Origin: JACKCD01 sp041390905
GTDB lineage: Bacteria; Chloroflexota; Anaerolineae; Promineifilales; Promineifilaceae
Reading direction: 5' to 3'
Assembly (NCBI GenBank): GCA_041390905.1
Contig: JAWKPA010000013.1
Location: forward strand, 1,116,001 to 1,180,000
Length of the DNA stretch: 64,000 nucleotides
Under the pieces are notes generated by a model. It had not been told where the DNA came from and did not search any database. It saw nothing but the letters and a program-made list of their open reading frames with translations. Within the stretch, counting starts at the first letter, position 1; each line of letters starts with the position of its first letter. Of the stretch, positions 25,768-34,524 are shown piece after piece. A program made the position numbers and the translations under genes.

Positions 25768-28314
25768 ATGTGGGGAAAACAATGGATTCTGCTCGGTTTT
25801 GGGCTATTTTTGCTAAGTGCCTGTCAGCACCCGCCAGCCAACACGACAGTACAAACGGCGATGGCAACAGCAATAGCTACGAACATAGACGTTCAGGCTA
25901 TGCACCGCCAGGCAAGTACACCAACTGCGACCCCATTGGCAACAACAAACGCTGCTACCACCCTTCCCTCACCCGTGCCTACCGACTCAATAGTTAAGCT
26001 CGGCTTTGCGGCTTCGCCTATGGGCGGCAAGCTGCAAATGGTGCTTTATACGTCGAATGGAGGTGTAGAGTGGCTCGTTGGCATGACAGCCGACAAGCAG
26101 GTGTTTGTGGCTGATTTGACGCATGAGACAGTTTCTGCTGTTGCTTCCAGCAGCCAAAGCTCCCTTTTGGCACTGGCTGCCTACGATGGCATTCTGTATG
26201 TGTTGGCCGACGACCAACAAGTGGATAGCATGGTGTTGTATGCCAGAGAATTGTCAGAGAACAGCGTGCTGTGGTCTATAAGCATTCCCAAAACGGCCGT
26301 TTCCGACTATCCTCCACCCCCCTTTCTCACCGCCTTTGCCTCAGGGGTCTTGCTTAATCGAGACGGCATCCTCACACGGTTCAACCAGTATGATGGCAAT
26401 CAGCAGTGGCAAATGGATACAAAAGCAGCAAAGGACTGTGTACCAAACAGTAACCAGATACAAGTCATCGAAAACAGGATTTATCACCATTGTAACCAGC
26501 TCACGCTTGTCATTGGCATAGATTCAGGTGTGGTCATCCAAGAAATCCAGAAGAGACACGAAACCAAATCCTCAAGTTCGGCGTACTATCAGCCAACCGT
26601 ATACGGCGATCTCTTGTACTATATTTTTGAGGCGGATGGCGAAGCAACGCTTTTTGCCCGTTCGTTAGTTGATGGCACAATTCGCTGGCAAACGGCCGTT
26701 TCCTACAACAACACAACCGACTTCGCCCTCTATGGTGATGCCCTGTATTTACGTGACAGAACAACAGCAAGCCGCCACAACGCCCAAACAGGCACACTCA
26801 TTTGGGCAACGCAACTACCCGGCGAAGAATCAGCCCCTGTTTTACCCACTGAAAATTACTTGTACGTGGGGTCAACGGCCGGTTATCTCACCCTGTTGGA
26901 TACAGAAACAGGCGAAGTTGTATGGCAGCAAGATTTATGGGCCACGCTACAGCCACGCTATACACATATCAAACCCGTCCAAATCTTACCCCACCAGCAA
27001 ATGGTGGTTCAGGTTCGGCCACCACAATTCAGCAGATCCTGGGGCAACGTTGTGACCGGGTTTAATGGCTCCTTTGCTGTTCTCACAAGCAACGAGCAAA
27101 CATCCCAACCAATACCAACACCAACGCCTTCACCCCCAACCTCGACACCAGCACCAACGCCAACATCCCCACCGCCCCCGCCAACGGCAACGCCTCATCC
27201 TATTCTTACACCACCCCCAGCCCACACAATACCACCAGCCCCGCCAACGATGGCTGAGTGGCCGGCAACGATCACCGCATTTTTAAATGCCGCGCCCGAT
27301 CAGTTAACCCAGCTAGACACGCTGCTTGCAAACTGGATAGAAGCCTATCATGCCCAGGCAGGCTGGGAACAAGCCGATCTCGACGGAGATGGTCACCCAG
27401 AAATCCTGTTATTTGCCAGCACCTTTGAGTTAGATTGTCATCATGATCCAACCTATTCACCTGTTCCACCCGGCTGGGTTTTTATCATCCATCCTGACCC
27501 CCAAAATTTAGCGGAACCGTATCGTCTTGTCTGGGTTCAACCAGCTACTGGCTCACGCATTCACGCCATCCAGGATCTGAATAACGACACATTACCTGAT
27601 GTTATTTTCCGCATCACTTGCTATGGCAATGGCAATCAAATTGATGAGTATCTTCCAATGGGCTGGTACAAAAACCAATTCGTCACCTTGCTGGCAAATA
27701 GGCAAACAATCTATACATCCGGGGGACATGACCTTCGGTTTGAAGACGTTGATCAGGATGGATATAACGACATCATCACCTATGGCGGTGCCAGTGGGGT
27801 CGTAAGTGGCGGCGAAACACGCAACAGCACCAACACCTACTTATGGCGTGACGATGGTTACACGTTTTCGTCGTCTATTCCCGATCCGCATTCCTATCTG
27901 GATGCCGCGACAGGTAATTGGCATCTACTGCGCAGCGAGTATGAACAAGCTATCGCTGACTTTAGGCGAATGCCGCCAACATTCAAGCATCATTCTGCCT
28001 TTGCGGAATATCAGCTCATGCTCGCCTATTTGCTTCTTGGAGATGAACAAACGGCCGTTTCCTACGCCACCAGCAGCCACTATCCTGACGAAATCTACAC
28101 CGATCTCAAAAACATCTTTTGGCAAAACTATCTATCCCACCAGGACTGGACAATGGCCTGTGAAGCAACCCGCACCCGCGCCCGCGAAATCGGCTTTACC
28201 CGCCTGCAACTTTCCCATAATCGCGGTATTGGGGGTGCATACTCAGCAATAACATTAGAAAACGTCTGCCCTTGCCCTGATTGTTTACAAGAAACTATTG
28301 AGTATGGCCCATAG
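25768..28314 (+). CDS. Lipoprotein with PQQ-like beta-propeller, Pro/Thr linker and FG-GAP-like repeats
   Basis: An 848-residue lipoprotein: hydrophobic signal and lipobox LLSACQ. ATG 25768 has AAGGTG before it. Residues about 75-440 are a beta-propeller of PQQ-like repeats (LLDTETGEVVWQQDL, NAQTGTLIWATQLPG, RSLVDGTIRWQTAV). A Pro/Thr linker (~445-495) follows. The C-terminal half has Ca-binding-like FG-GAP/VCBS repeats, DLDGDGHPEILLF, DLNNDTLPDVIF and DVDQDGYNDIITY, and then a helical TPR-like end. It should be displayed at the surface as a binding or scaffold protein; no enzyme motif is visible. Codon use and low decamer density over the middle part resemble the neighbours. Confidence 0.8.
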   Translation: MWGKQWILLGFGLFLLSACQHPPANTTVQTAMATAIATNIDVQAMHRQASTPTATPLATTNAATTLPSPVPTDSIVKLGFAASPMGGKLQMVLYTSNGGVEWLVGMTADKQVFVADLTHETVSAVASSSQSSLLALAAYDGILYVLADDQQVDSMVLYARELSENSVLWSISIPKTAVSDYPPPPFLTAFASGVLLNRDGILTRFNQYDGNQQWQMDTKAAKDCVPNSNQIQVIENRIYHHCNQLTLVIGIDSGVVIQEIQKRHETKSSSSAYYQPTVYGDLLYYIFEADGEATLFARSLVDGTIRWQTAVSYNNTTDFALYGDALYLRDRTTASRHNAQTGTLIWATQLPGEESAPVLPTENYLYVGSTAGYLTLLDTETGEVVWQQDLWATLQPRYTHIKPVQILPHQQMVVQVRPPQFSRSWGNVVTGFNGSFAVLTSNEQTSQPIPTPTPSPPTSTPAPTPTSPPPPPTATPHPILTPPPAHTIPPAPPTMAEWPATITAFLNAAPDQLTQLDTLLANWIEAYHAQAGWEQADLDGDGHPEILLFASTFELDCHHDPTYSPVPPGWVFIIHPDPQNLAEPYRLVWVQPATGSRIHAIQDLNNDTLPDVIFRITCYGNGNQIDEYLPMGWYKNQFVTLLANRQTIYTSGGHDLRFEDVDQDGYNDIITYGGASGVVSGGETRNSTNTYLWRDDGYTFSSSIPDPHSYLDAATGNWHLLRSEYEQAIADFRRMPPTFKHHSAFAEYQLMLAYLLLGDEQTAVSYATSSHYPDEIYTDLKNIFWQNYLSHQDWTMACEATRTRAREIGFTRLQLSHNRGIGGAYSAITLENVCPCPDCLQETIEYGP

Positions 28315-28324
28315 AGCATGTAAG

Positions 28325-28424
28325 CCTTAGGGTTCGTTCGTTATTAACTTGGGATTTAGAAGTTCAACTTCTGAGAGAAGTTGAACTTCTGGAACTGCAA
28401 AGTTATTTTTAATTGAACCCTTAG
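28325..28424. repeat. Family E inverted repeat (AGAAGTTCAACTTCT type)
   Basis: The palindrome AGAAGTTCAACTTCT (28358) is followed by AGAAGTTGAACTTCT (28376), and the outer arms CTTAGGGTTC and GAACCCTTAG pair. Related copies flank the deacetylase gene at 46957 and 48183. Confidence 0.75.
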
Positions 28425-28458
28425 AACTGGTTAATCTCTAATCTCCAATCTCCGATCC

Positions 28459-29967
28459 CTACACATTCCGCCAGCCGCCAGCCATGCCCCAGGGGTCAAA
28501 AACGGCCGTTTTTCCCCCTAACTCACTCACCCCACTTCCACCACCACGCCGCCCCACCAGCAGCTCCATCGCCGCCAGCCCCAGCCATTCGGTTTCCGAA
28601 ACGGCCGTTTCCCCCCCCCAATCCGCCAAATGCGTCGCCAAATACCCCGTGTTCGTCCGCCCCGCCCGAAAATGCGGCTCCCGCAAAATCGCCAGCAGGT
28701 AAGGGATATTGGTCGTCACCCCCAAAATCACCGTCTCCTCCAACGCCTCCACCATTTTGGCAATCGCCTCGGCGCGGGTGGCTCCCCACGTAATGACTTT
28801 CGCCAGCATCGGGTCATAATAAGGGCTAACGACGCTGCCAGTGGCAATGCCGTCGTCTACGCGAATGTTGGGGCCAAACGGCCGTTTGTACCACCCAATC
28901 TCCCCCGTAGACGGCAAAAAATGGTTCGCCGGGTCTTCGGCATACACCCGGCACTCAATCGCGTGTCCCCGCTGCCGCACGCCCGACTGCGCCAGCGACA
29001 GCCGTTCCCCCGCCGCAATGCGAATCTGCCACGTCGCCAAATCCAACCCCGTCACCATCTCCGTCACCGGATGCTCCACCTGCAGCCGCGTGTTCATCTC
29101 CAAAAAGTAAAAGCCACCCCCCTGCCCATCCACAATAAACTCCACCGTCCCCGCATTGGCATACCCCGCCGCCCGCGCCAGCGCCACCGCCGCCGCCGCC
29201 ATCTGCTGCCGCAGCCCGTCGTCGGTCACAATCGGCGCCGGGCTTTCCTCAATAATCTTCTGGTGCCGCCGCTGCACCGAACATTCCCGCTCAAACAGAT
29301 GCAGCACCGTGCCGTGGCTGTCCCCCAGCACCTGGATTTCTACGTGGTGGACATCGGTAAAATATTTTTCCAGCAGCAAATGGTCGCTGCCAAACGACGA
29401 CTGCGACTCGCTCCGCGCCGCCCGCACCGCGTCGGCAAACTCAAACGGCCGTTCCACCACCCGCATCCCCTTGCCCCCCCCACCCGCGCTGGCCTTGATC
29501 AGCACCGGGAAGCCAATCGCCTCGGCCGCCGCCAGCAGTTCGGCCGTCGTTTTGCCCAGCCCATCCACCCCCGGCACCACCGGCACCCCCGCCTGCTGCG
29601 CCACCGCCCGCGCCGACGCCTTGCTGCCCAGCCGCCGCATCGCCTCCGGGCTGGGGCCAATAAAAACAAGGCCGCTTTCAGCACAGGCAGCGGCAAAATC
29701 GGCGTTTTCGCTGAGAAAACCATAACCGGGGTGAATCGCTTCAGCTTCACACCGGCGGGCAATATCCAGAATAAGCGGGCGGTTGAGATAGGTTTCAACG
29801 GCCGTTGCCCCCGGCAGCAAATACGCCTCATCGGCCAAATCCAGCCACGCCGCCCCCGCATCCACCTCCGAATAAACGGCCACCGTCGTCACCCCCAACT
29901 CCCGGCACGCCATAAAAATCCGCCGCGCAATTTCCCCCCGGTTAGCAACCAAAATCTTGTTAAACAT
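28459..29967 (-). CDS. accC: Biotin carboxylase subunit of an acyl-CoA carboxylase
   Basis: A 502-residue ATP-grasp enzyme: FNKILVANRGEIARRIF, HPGYGFLSENADFA, KASAGGGGKGMR (ATP lid), ERECSVQRRHQKIIEESP, FLEMNTRLQVEHPVTE and the catalytic EMNTRLQVEH block are all intact. It carboxylates biotin on a carrier protein using ATP and bicarbonate. Beyond the ~450-residue core it has a short tail ending DPWGMAGGWRNV, reminiscent of the region that precedes the carrier domain in 3-methylcrotonyl- or propionyl-CoA carboxylase alpha chains. The biotin carrier itself is missing and no carboxyltransferase is near. GGAGAAG precedes the start. Confidence 0.92.
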   Translation of the reverse strand: MFNKILVANRGEIARRIFMACRELGVTTVAVYSEVDAGAAWLDLADEAYLLPGATAVETYLNRPLILDIARRCEAEAIHPGYGFLSENADFAAACAESGLVFIGPSPEAMRRLGSKASARAVAQQAGVPVVPGVDGLGKTTAELLAAAEAIGFPVLIKASAGGGGKGMRVVERPFEFADAVRAARSESQSSFGSDHLLLEKYFTDVHHVEIQVLGDSHGTVLHLFERECSVQRRHQKIIEESPAPIVTDDGLRQQMAAAAVALARAAGYANAGTVEFIVDGQGGGFYFLEMNTRLQVEHPVTEMVTGLDLATWQIRIAAGERLSLAQSGVRQRGHAIECRVYAEDPANHFLPSTGEIGWYKRPFGPNIRVDDGIATGSVVSPYYDPMLAKVITWGATRAEAIAKMVEALEETVILGVTTNIPYLLAILREPHFRAGRTNTGYLATHLADWGGETAVSETEWLGLAAMELLVGRRGGGSGVSELGGKTAVFDPWGMAGGWRNV

Positions 29968-29982
29968 CTTGCTTCTCCAAAG

Positions 29983-30051
29983 AATAGGACGCAGATTTAC
30001 CTGATTTTCCTGATCAGGTAAATCGAGTAAATCAGGTGAATCTGCGTCCCA
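29983..30051. repeat. Family B inverted repeat between accC and the kinase gene
   Basis: AATAGGACGCAGATTTACCT pairs with the right arm GGTGAATCTGCGTCCCATT; CTGATTTTCCTGATCAGGTA lies between. It is 15 bases from each flanking gene end. Confidence 0.75.
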
Positions 30052-30065
30052 TTTCTTTCATTTAA

Positions 30066-31208
30066 CTACAGCGGCAACCTCACCGCCACCCGCGTCCCTT
30101 CCCCTGGGCAGCTTTCCAGCCGCAGCGTGCCGCCCAGCAGCCGCACCCGCTCGTTCATGCCCACCAGCCCAAAACGGTCGGCAGGTGTCGTGTCCACATC
30201 AAACCCCCGGCCATTGTCTTCAACCGTCAGCCACACCTCAGCCGGGGTGATAACCAGATCGAGGGTGGCCTGGGTGGCGGCGGCGTGTTTGTCTATGTTG
30301 TTGAGTGCTTCCTGCGCCAGCCGGTACAGCCCAGCCTCGACGCGGGGGGCAAGGGGGCGGTTGGCTCCGGTGAGGCGCAGCACAACGGCCGTTTCCATCC
30401 CCCCCACCAACATTTCCAACGCCTCCGCCAGCGACCGCCCCGCCAAGGGCGCCGCCCGCAAATCCATCACCGAACGGCGCACCTCCTCCAGATTTTCCTG
30501 CGTCAGTGCCAGCGCCCGCCGGATAATCGGCTGCAGTTGGGTCAGGGTGGCGTTGGTTTCCAGCAGGGCATCGGCGGATTCGAGCTGGAGGGAAACGGCC
30601 GTTAATCCCTGCGCCAGCGTATCATGAATCTCCCGCGCCAGCCGGTTCCGCTCCTCCACCGCCCCCAGCCGCGCACTTTGGGCAAACAGCCGCGCCCGCT
30701 CAATCGCAATCCCCAGCATATCGCCCACCGTATGCAGCAGCCGCAAATCCCCCGCCGACAGCGGCCGCCAATCCGTACTCGCCACATTCAGCACCCCCAG
30801 CTTCTTCCCATGCGCGTTCAGCGGAATGCTGGCATGGTAACGCAGCCCATCCGTCCCATCCACCACCTTTTCCAGGCGGCTGCACGCCACCACATTGATA
30901 TTGGCCGCCCCCTCCATATCATCCTCACGGTACGTCCGCAGACAGTAGCAGCTTCCCTCCATGCGGTGCGGATTTTCCGCCAGTGCCGGCGGCAAATTTT
31001 GCGCCGCCGCCAAATACGACGCTCCCGTTTCTTCATCCAGCAGCCAAATCCACCCCGTCTGCAAATCCAGCAAACTGGCAACCTGCTCCAGCACCCCCTG
31101 CAACGCCTGCGCCAAATCCACCGAACTGTTCAGCGCCTGGGCAATACTGTTCAAAATAGACAGCTCACGGTTCCGCTGCCGCAGTTTCTCCGCCTTTGTC
31201 TGGGTCAT
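30066..31208 (-). CDS. GAF-domain sensor histidine kinase (NarL-type, HisKA_3)
   Basis: A 380-residue soluble kinase with no membrane segment. A short coiled segment leads to a GAF domain (residues ~20-165: ILNSIAQALNSSVDLAQALQ; GSCYCLRTYREDD; LGVLNVAS). The dimerisation/phosphoacceptor part has EERNRLAREIHDTLAQGL with phospho-His in REIHD near residue 195. The ATPase part has LAQEALNNIDKHA, DNGRGFD and GLVGMNERVRLLGG. It should sense a cytosolic or bound signal, possibly through the CYC cysteines (inference). The usual LuxR-type response regulator is not adjacent, so it is an orphan here. Confidence 0.92.
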   Translation of the reverse strand: MTQTKAEKLRQRNRELSILNSIAQALNSSVDLAQALQGVLEQVASLLDLQTGWIWLLDEETGASYLAAAQNLPPALAENPHRMEGSCYCLRTYREDDMEGAANINVVACSRLEKVVDGTDGLRYHASIPLNAHGKKLGVLNVASTDWRPLSAGDLRLLHTVGDMLGIAIERARLFAQSARLGAVEERNRLAREIHDTLAQGLTAVSLQLESADALLETNATLTQLQPIIRRALALTQENLEEVRRSVMDLRAAPLAGRSLAEALEMLVGGMETAVVLRLTGANRPLAPRVEAGLYRLAQEALNNIDKHAAATQATLDLVITPAEVWLTVEDNGRGFDVDTTPADRFGLVGMNERVRLLGGTLRLESCPGEGTRVAVRLPL

Positions 31209-31700
31209 AGGGATCTTTTTGACAGGATTTACAGGATTTACAGGATTAGGATATGGTTCTATTGATAGTTAACCTCGTTCCCATGCTTTGCGTGAGAACC
31301 CTCTTCGCCCGCTGTGCGGGTTCTTGCGGCACACTTATTCATGCCACAACTCGCAATTGGGCGTTTACAAAATAAGAGGGTAGAAAAACGGCAGGCCTTT
31401 TCATGTCATTCCGATGTCCTCTGAGGAATCTTTCGCTTCTTGAAGGGGAAAGATTCCTCGCTTCGAAGACTTCGCTCGGAATGACATTTGCCCGATTAAG
31501 TAACTGTTCAGGTGTCATTTCGAGTTCCTCCGAGAAATCCCATTCCCATTGGCAAGGTAAGCGGGATTTCTCCTCGAAGACTCGTCGAAATGACATATTT
31601 TTGACCTAAAACCGATTCATTGACGACAGACCTGAACAGTTACAAAAATCCTGTAAATCCGGTTAATCCTGTCTAAAAACTTCTTGTTTTACCGCTGCCC
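31209..31700. repeat. Nested intergenic inverted repeats in a ~590-base gene-free gap
   Basis: The gap 31209-31796 has no gene. Family C arms sit at both ends: GACAGGATTTACAGGATTTA near 31218 and AATCCGGTTAATCCTGTC near 31657. Between them are two further hairpins: CATTCCGA...TCGGAATG (about 31405-31485, with GAGGAATCTTTCGCTTC and complementary GAAAGATTCCTC) and GTCATTTCGAG...TCGAAATGAC (about 31513-31593). AACTGTTCAGG and CCTGAACAGTT (31502, 31631) form another pair. It looks like repeats inserted into repeats. Confidence 0.7.
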
Positions 31701-31796
31701 AGTGTACAAAAAATGAACGGTCTTGCCCACACCACCCGCCGCTTATACAATCCATTGATTAAAAATCTGCTATAGCGAACTGTAGACTAATTGTTC

Positions 31797-33389
31797 ATGA
31801 AAAAATTTTTGTTACGACAGCAAGAAAAGGAACACAGAGGCACACAGAGAAAAAACAGCAACGCTCTGTGGTTCTCTATGTTTGCTCTGTGGCTATCTGT
31901 TTTCCTTTTACTCCTAGCCGCCTGCCAGGCCGACTTGCTCAACCCGCCCCGGCTGGCAACGGCCACGGCACAGAGTTTGGCGACGGCCACCCCCACGCCA
32001 GAGCCGATGGTCATTCGCAACGGGGGGGAAACGGCCGTTTCCGCCAGCCAAGCCACCACTTCCGGCACACCCACCCCGCGCCCCAGCCTCACCGTCTGGG
32101 TTCCCGAAACCTCCACCGCCCACCGGCAAATGCTCGATCATCTGGCGGCTGATTTTGGCCGCGACCATGCCGCCAACGTCGAAATGCAGTACATCGCCCC
32201 CAACTTGCTGCCCAAGCTGGTCAATACGGCCGTTCTTTCCGGCACCCTGCCCGACCTCATCATCCACCCCATCACCCTGGCCCCCGGCTGGGCGGCGCGG
32301 GGCATTCTCAATGCCGATGCCGCCAGCGAGGCCATTGCCCAACTTGGCGCGGAGACGTTTGACCCGGCGGCGTTGGCCTTGGTGGAAAAAAACGGCCGTT
32401 TTGCCGCCATCCCCAGCGACGGAGCCAAACAGTTGGTCATCTACCGCCGCGACTGGTTTGAGCAGCGCAATTTGCAGCCGCCTGACAGCTACACCCACCT
32501 GCTCACAGCCGCCGAAACCCTGTTTAACCGCGAAGCGCTGGTAGCCGGGTTTGTCGTCCCCACCGAATCCAACCTTATTGCCACCCACAAAATTTTTGAG
32601 CAGGTCGCCAACGCCAACGGCTGCAGCCTGATTGACGACAAAGGGGAGGTGCTGCTGCTCTCGCCTGAATGCCAGCAGGCTCTTGATTTTTACTTTAGCA
32701 TCATCAGCCAATACAGCCCGCTGGGGGTGCAAACCGACACCAGCACCCGCAACGCCTATCTGGAAGGTCGCGCCGGACTCATCATGGCTCCGCCCAGCCT
32801 GCTGCTCGACATCGCCGGGCTAGGAGCCGACAAGCCGAGCTGCCCCGAATGCGCCAGCCAGCCCGACTTCTTGCAGCAAAACACGGCCTTTCTGACGACG
32901 GTTGGCACAAGCGGCAGCTATAGCGATTTGACGGTGTTGGGGATTACCAGCGTGGCTCCGGCGGAAACGGCCGTTTCCTTTGCCACCTATTTCTTCAACG
33001 AAGGGTACGAACAATGGCTGGCCGTGGAATCGGAGCGAAAAGTGCCGTTGAGGTGGGGAACGGCCGTTGATCCCCGCCGCTACCTTGACAGTTGGGGCAG
33101 CCAGCCGCTGGGCAGCAGCAGCCAGTCACTGCGCGACCTCTATGGCGACGAAGCCATCGCCCAACTGCGCGACAGCGTGGCCGCCACCAGCCGCTGGGGC
33201 TTGCCCCAAGGCCAAGGCGCAGTCGTCACCCAACTGCACGAAGCACTCACCCTCTCCATCGTTCTGCAAGAAATGCTCAGCGGCTACTTCAACAGCAGCC
33301 AAACGCTGCAAGAAATGTATAATCGGGTTACAGGATTGATCCCCAATTACCAATTCTATCCCGATCCCACGCCGACGCCGGAAGGATAA
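31797..33389 (+). CDS. ABC transporter substrate-binding lipoprotein (family 1-type)
   Basis: A 530-residue lipoprotein. ATG 31797 supplies basic residues before a hydrophobic core and lipobox LLAACQ; a later ATG at 31878 would leave no positive charge. After a Thr/Pro linker the body (about 100-510) matches extracellular solute-binding proteins for sugars: LTVWVPETSTAHRQMLDHLA, PDLIIHPITLAPGWAARG, DWFEQRNLQPPDSYTHLL, YLEGRAGLIMAPPSLLLD. No permease or ATPase is adjacent. The coding sequence of residues ~11-29 is made from an inverted repeat (CACAGAG units), so the signal region appears to have been built from a repeat element. Confidence 0.85.
   Translation: MKKFLLRQQEKEHRGTQRKNSNALWFSMFALWLSVFLLLLAACQADLLNPPRLATATAQSLATATPTPEPMVIRNGGETAVSASQATTSGTPTPRPSLTVWVPETSTAHRQMLDHLAADFGRDHAANVEMQYIAPNLLPKLVNTAVLSGTLPDLIIHPITLAPGWAARGILNADAASEAIAQLGAETFDPAALALVEKNGRFAAIPSDGAKQLVIYRRDWFEQRNLQPPDSYTHLLTAAETLFNREALVAGFVVPTESNLIATHKIFEQVANANGCSLIDDKGEVLLLSPECQQALDFYFSIISQYSPLGVQTDTSTRNAYLEGRAGLIMAPPSLLLDIAGLGADKPSCPECASQPDFLQQNTAFLTTVGTSGSYSDLTVLGITSVAPAETAVSFATYFFNEGYEQWLAVESERKVPLRWGTAVDPRRYLDSWGSQPLGSSSQSLRDLYGDEAIAQLRDSVAATSRWGLPQGQGAVVTQLHEALTLSIVLQEMLSGYFNSSQTLQEMYNRVTGLIPNYQFYPDPTPTPEG
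31830..31883. repeat. Inverted repeat inside a coding region (CACAGAG / CTCTGTG)
   Basis: AACACAGAGGCACACAGAGA pairs with TCTCTATGTTTGCTCTGTGG-type sequence downstream; it encodes the residues before the lipoprotein signal core. Confidence 0.6.
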
Positions 33390-33390
33390 A

Positions 33391-33443
33391 TCGAGATTGG
33401 AGATTGGAGATTGCCGACCTTCATTAATCTCCAATCTCCAATT
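33391..33443. repeat. Family A inverted repeat abutting the next start codon
   Basis: CGAGATTGGAGATTGGAGAT pairs with AATCTCCAATCTCCAATTCC. The next ATG (33454) follows after CCCAACCCCC, with no Shine-Dalgarno. Confidence 0.75.
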
Positions 33444-33453
33444 CCCAACCCCC

Positions 33454-34461
33454 ATGACAATTCTCGCCTACACCGAAGAAACATTCGGCATTCTCACCGA
33501 CGACCAGCTTTACCTCGACTGCCTGTTGGTCAAGCCGGCCGCCACGCCCGACCACAAGCTGCAAGCGATTCGCGTTTGGGTGTCAAAATACCCGCTCACG
33601 AAGGAAAGCGTTCTCGCTTGCGCCCAGCACCAGGTCAACGCCGGTGGCCCCGACGGCAGCGCCGCCCATTTGGTGTTTGACCTGCGCGGCACGGGCTACA
33701 GCGATGGTTTCAACGACGACACCCGCTTTGAGCTGGACCTCCACGCCGTGGGCGAATGGGCAAAAGAACGGTTTCCCCAGGCTGCCACCACCTTCCTCGG
33801 CTCACCTACGCTGACAAACGGCCGTGTTTACGTCTGGCCGCTGCGCGAAGGCGGGGTCATTGAAAGCTACTACTACCCTCCGGCCGGCCGCAAGCTCTCA
33901 CAACCCTGTCTGCTCTATCTGGCAACCTACGGCCAATTTGCCCCGGCCGACGATGCCATTTGCGACAGCTTTGCCGCCGCCGGGTTTGCCGTTTACGGAC
34001 TGGATCCGCTGCGTTATTTGCTTCATGCGAGTGGGAAACGGCCGTTAACCCCCCAAGACCTCGAAAAAGATATGGAGCAACTGGTGCAAATGCTCCCTAG
34101 CTCCCCCATCATCATCGCCCGCCCCCTGGCTGCCGGGCTGGGTCTCGTCTGGGCCGCCCGCGTCGAAAGCGTCAAAGGGCTAATCAGCATTGGCAACGCC
34201 CAGCGCGGCGTTCGCGCCGCCCACATCTTCTACAACCACAACCCCCACACCTACCTCCTCGCCCGCTACGCCCGCAAACTCTCGCCGCGCCCCCTCGCCA
34301 TCATCAAACACGAAGGCCATCCCCTCGGCGGCGACGAAGACGAACTCAACACCCTCATGCAGAGCAGCCTCCCCCCCCACCGGCTGGAGCGCACCAGCGA
34401 AATCACCCCGACTCTGCTCCACAACCTGGTGCGCTGGGTGCAGGCCGAGGCCAAACGGTGA
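33454..34461 (+). CDS. Uncharacterised alpha/beta-hydrolase-like protein
   Basis: A 335-residue protein with alternating strands and helices. HLVFDLRGTGYSDGFNDD resembles the beta-strand and loop after the second motif of alpha/beta hydrolases, and SPIIIARPLAAGLGLVWAA sits where the nucleophile elbow would be, but with no Gly-x-Ser-x-Gly. IIKHEGHPLGGDEDEL could hold the terminal His. The missing nucleophile suggests a non-catalytic or diverged member. Upstream is a solute-binding lipoprotein gene; a shared role cannot be shown. Confidence 0.65.
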   Translation: MTILAYTEETFGILTDDQLYLDCLLVKPAATPDHKLQAIRVWVSKYPLTKESVLACAQHQVNAGGPDGSAAHLVFDLRGTGYSDGFNDDTRFELDLHAVGEWAKERFPQAATTFLGSPTLTNGRVYVWPLREGGVIESYYYPPAGRKLSQPCLLYLATYGQFAPADDAICDSFAAAGFAVYGLDPLRYLLHASGKRPLTPQDLEKDMEQLVQMLPSSPIIIARPLAAGLGLVWAARVESVKGLISIGNAQRGVRAAHIFYNHNPHTYLLARYARKLSPRPLAIIKHEGHPLGGDEDELNTLMQSSLPPHRLERTSEITPTLLHNLVRWVQAEAKR

Positions 34462-34524
34462 ATGGGTCAACCGTGACAGCCAGCTTCAATGCGGGATAAT
34501 TGGCAAAAAAGGAGAAAAACAGCA

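Noticed and set aside
31260..31340. Possible tRNA (GTTCCCATGCTTTGCGTGAGAACC)
   Set aside because: The pairing is a simple hairpin; there is no acceptor stem, T loop GTTCGA or CCA-compatible end.
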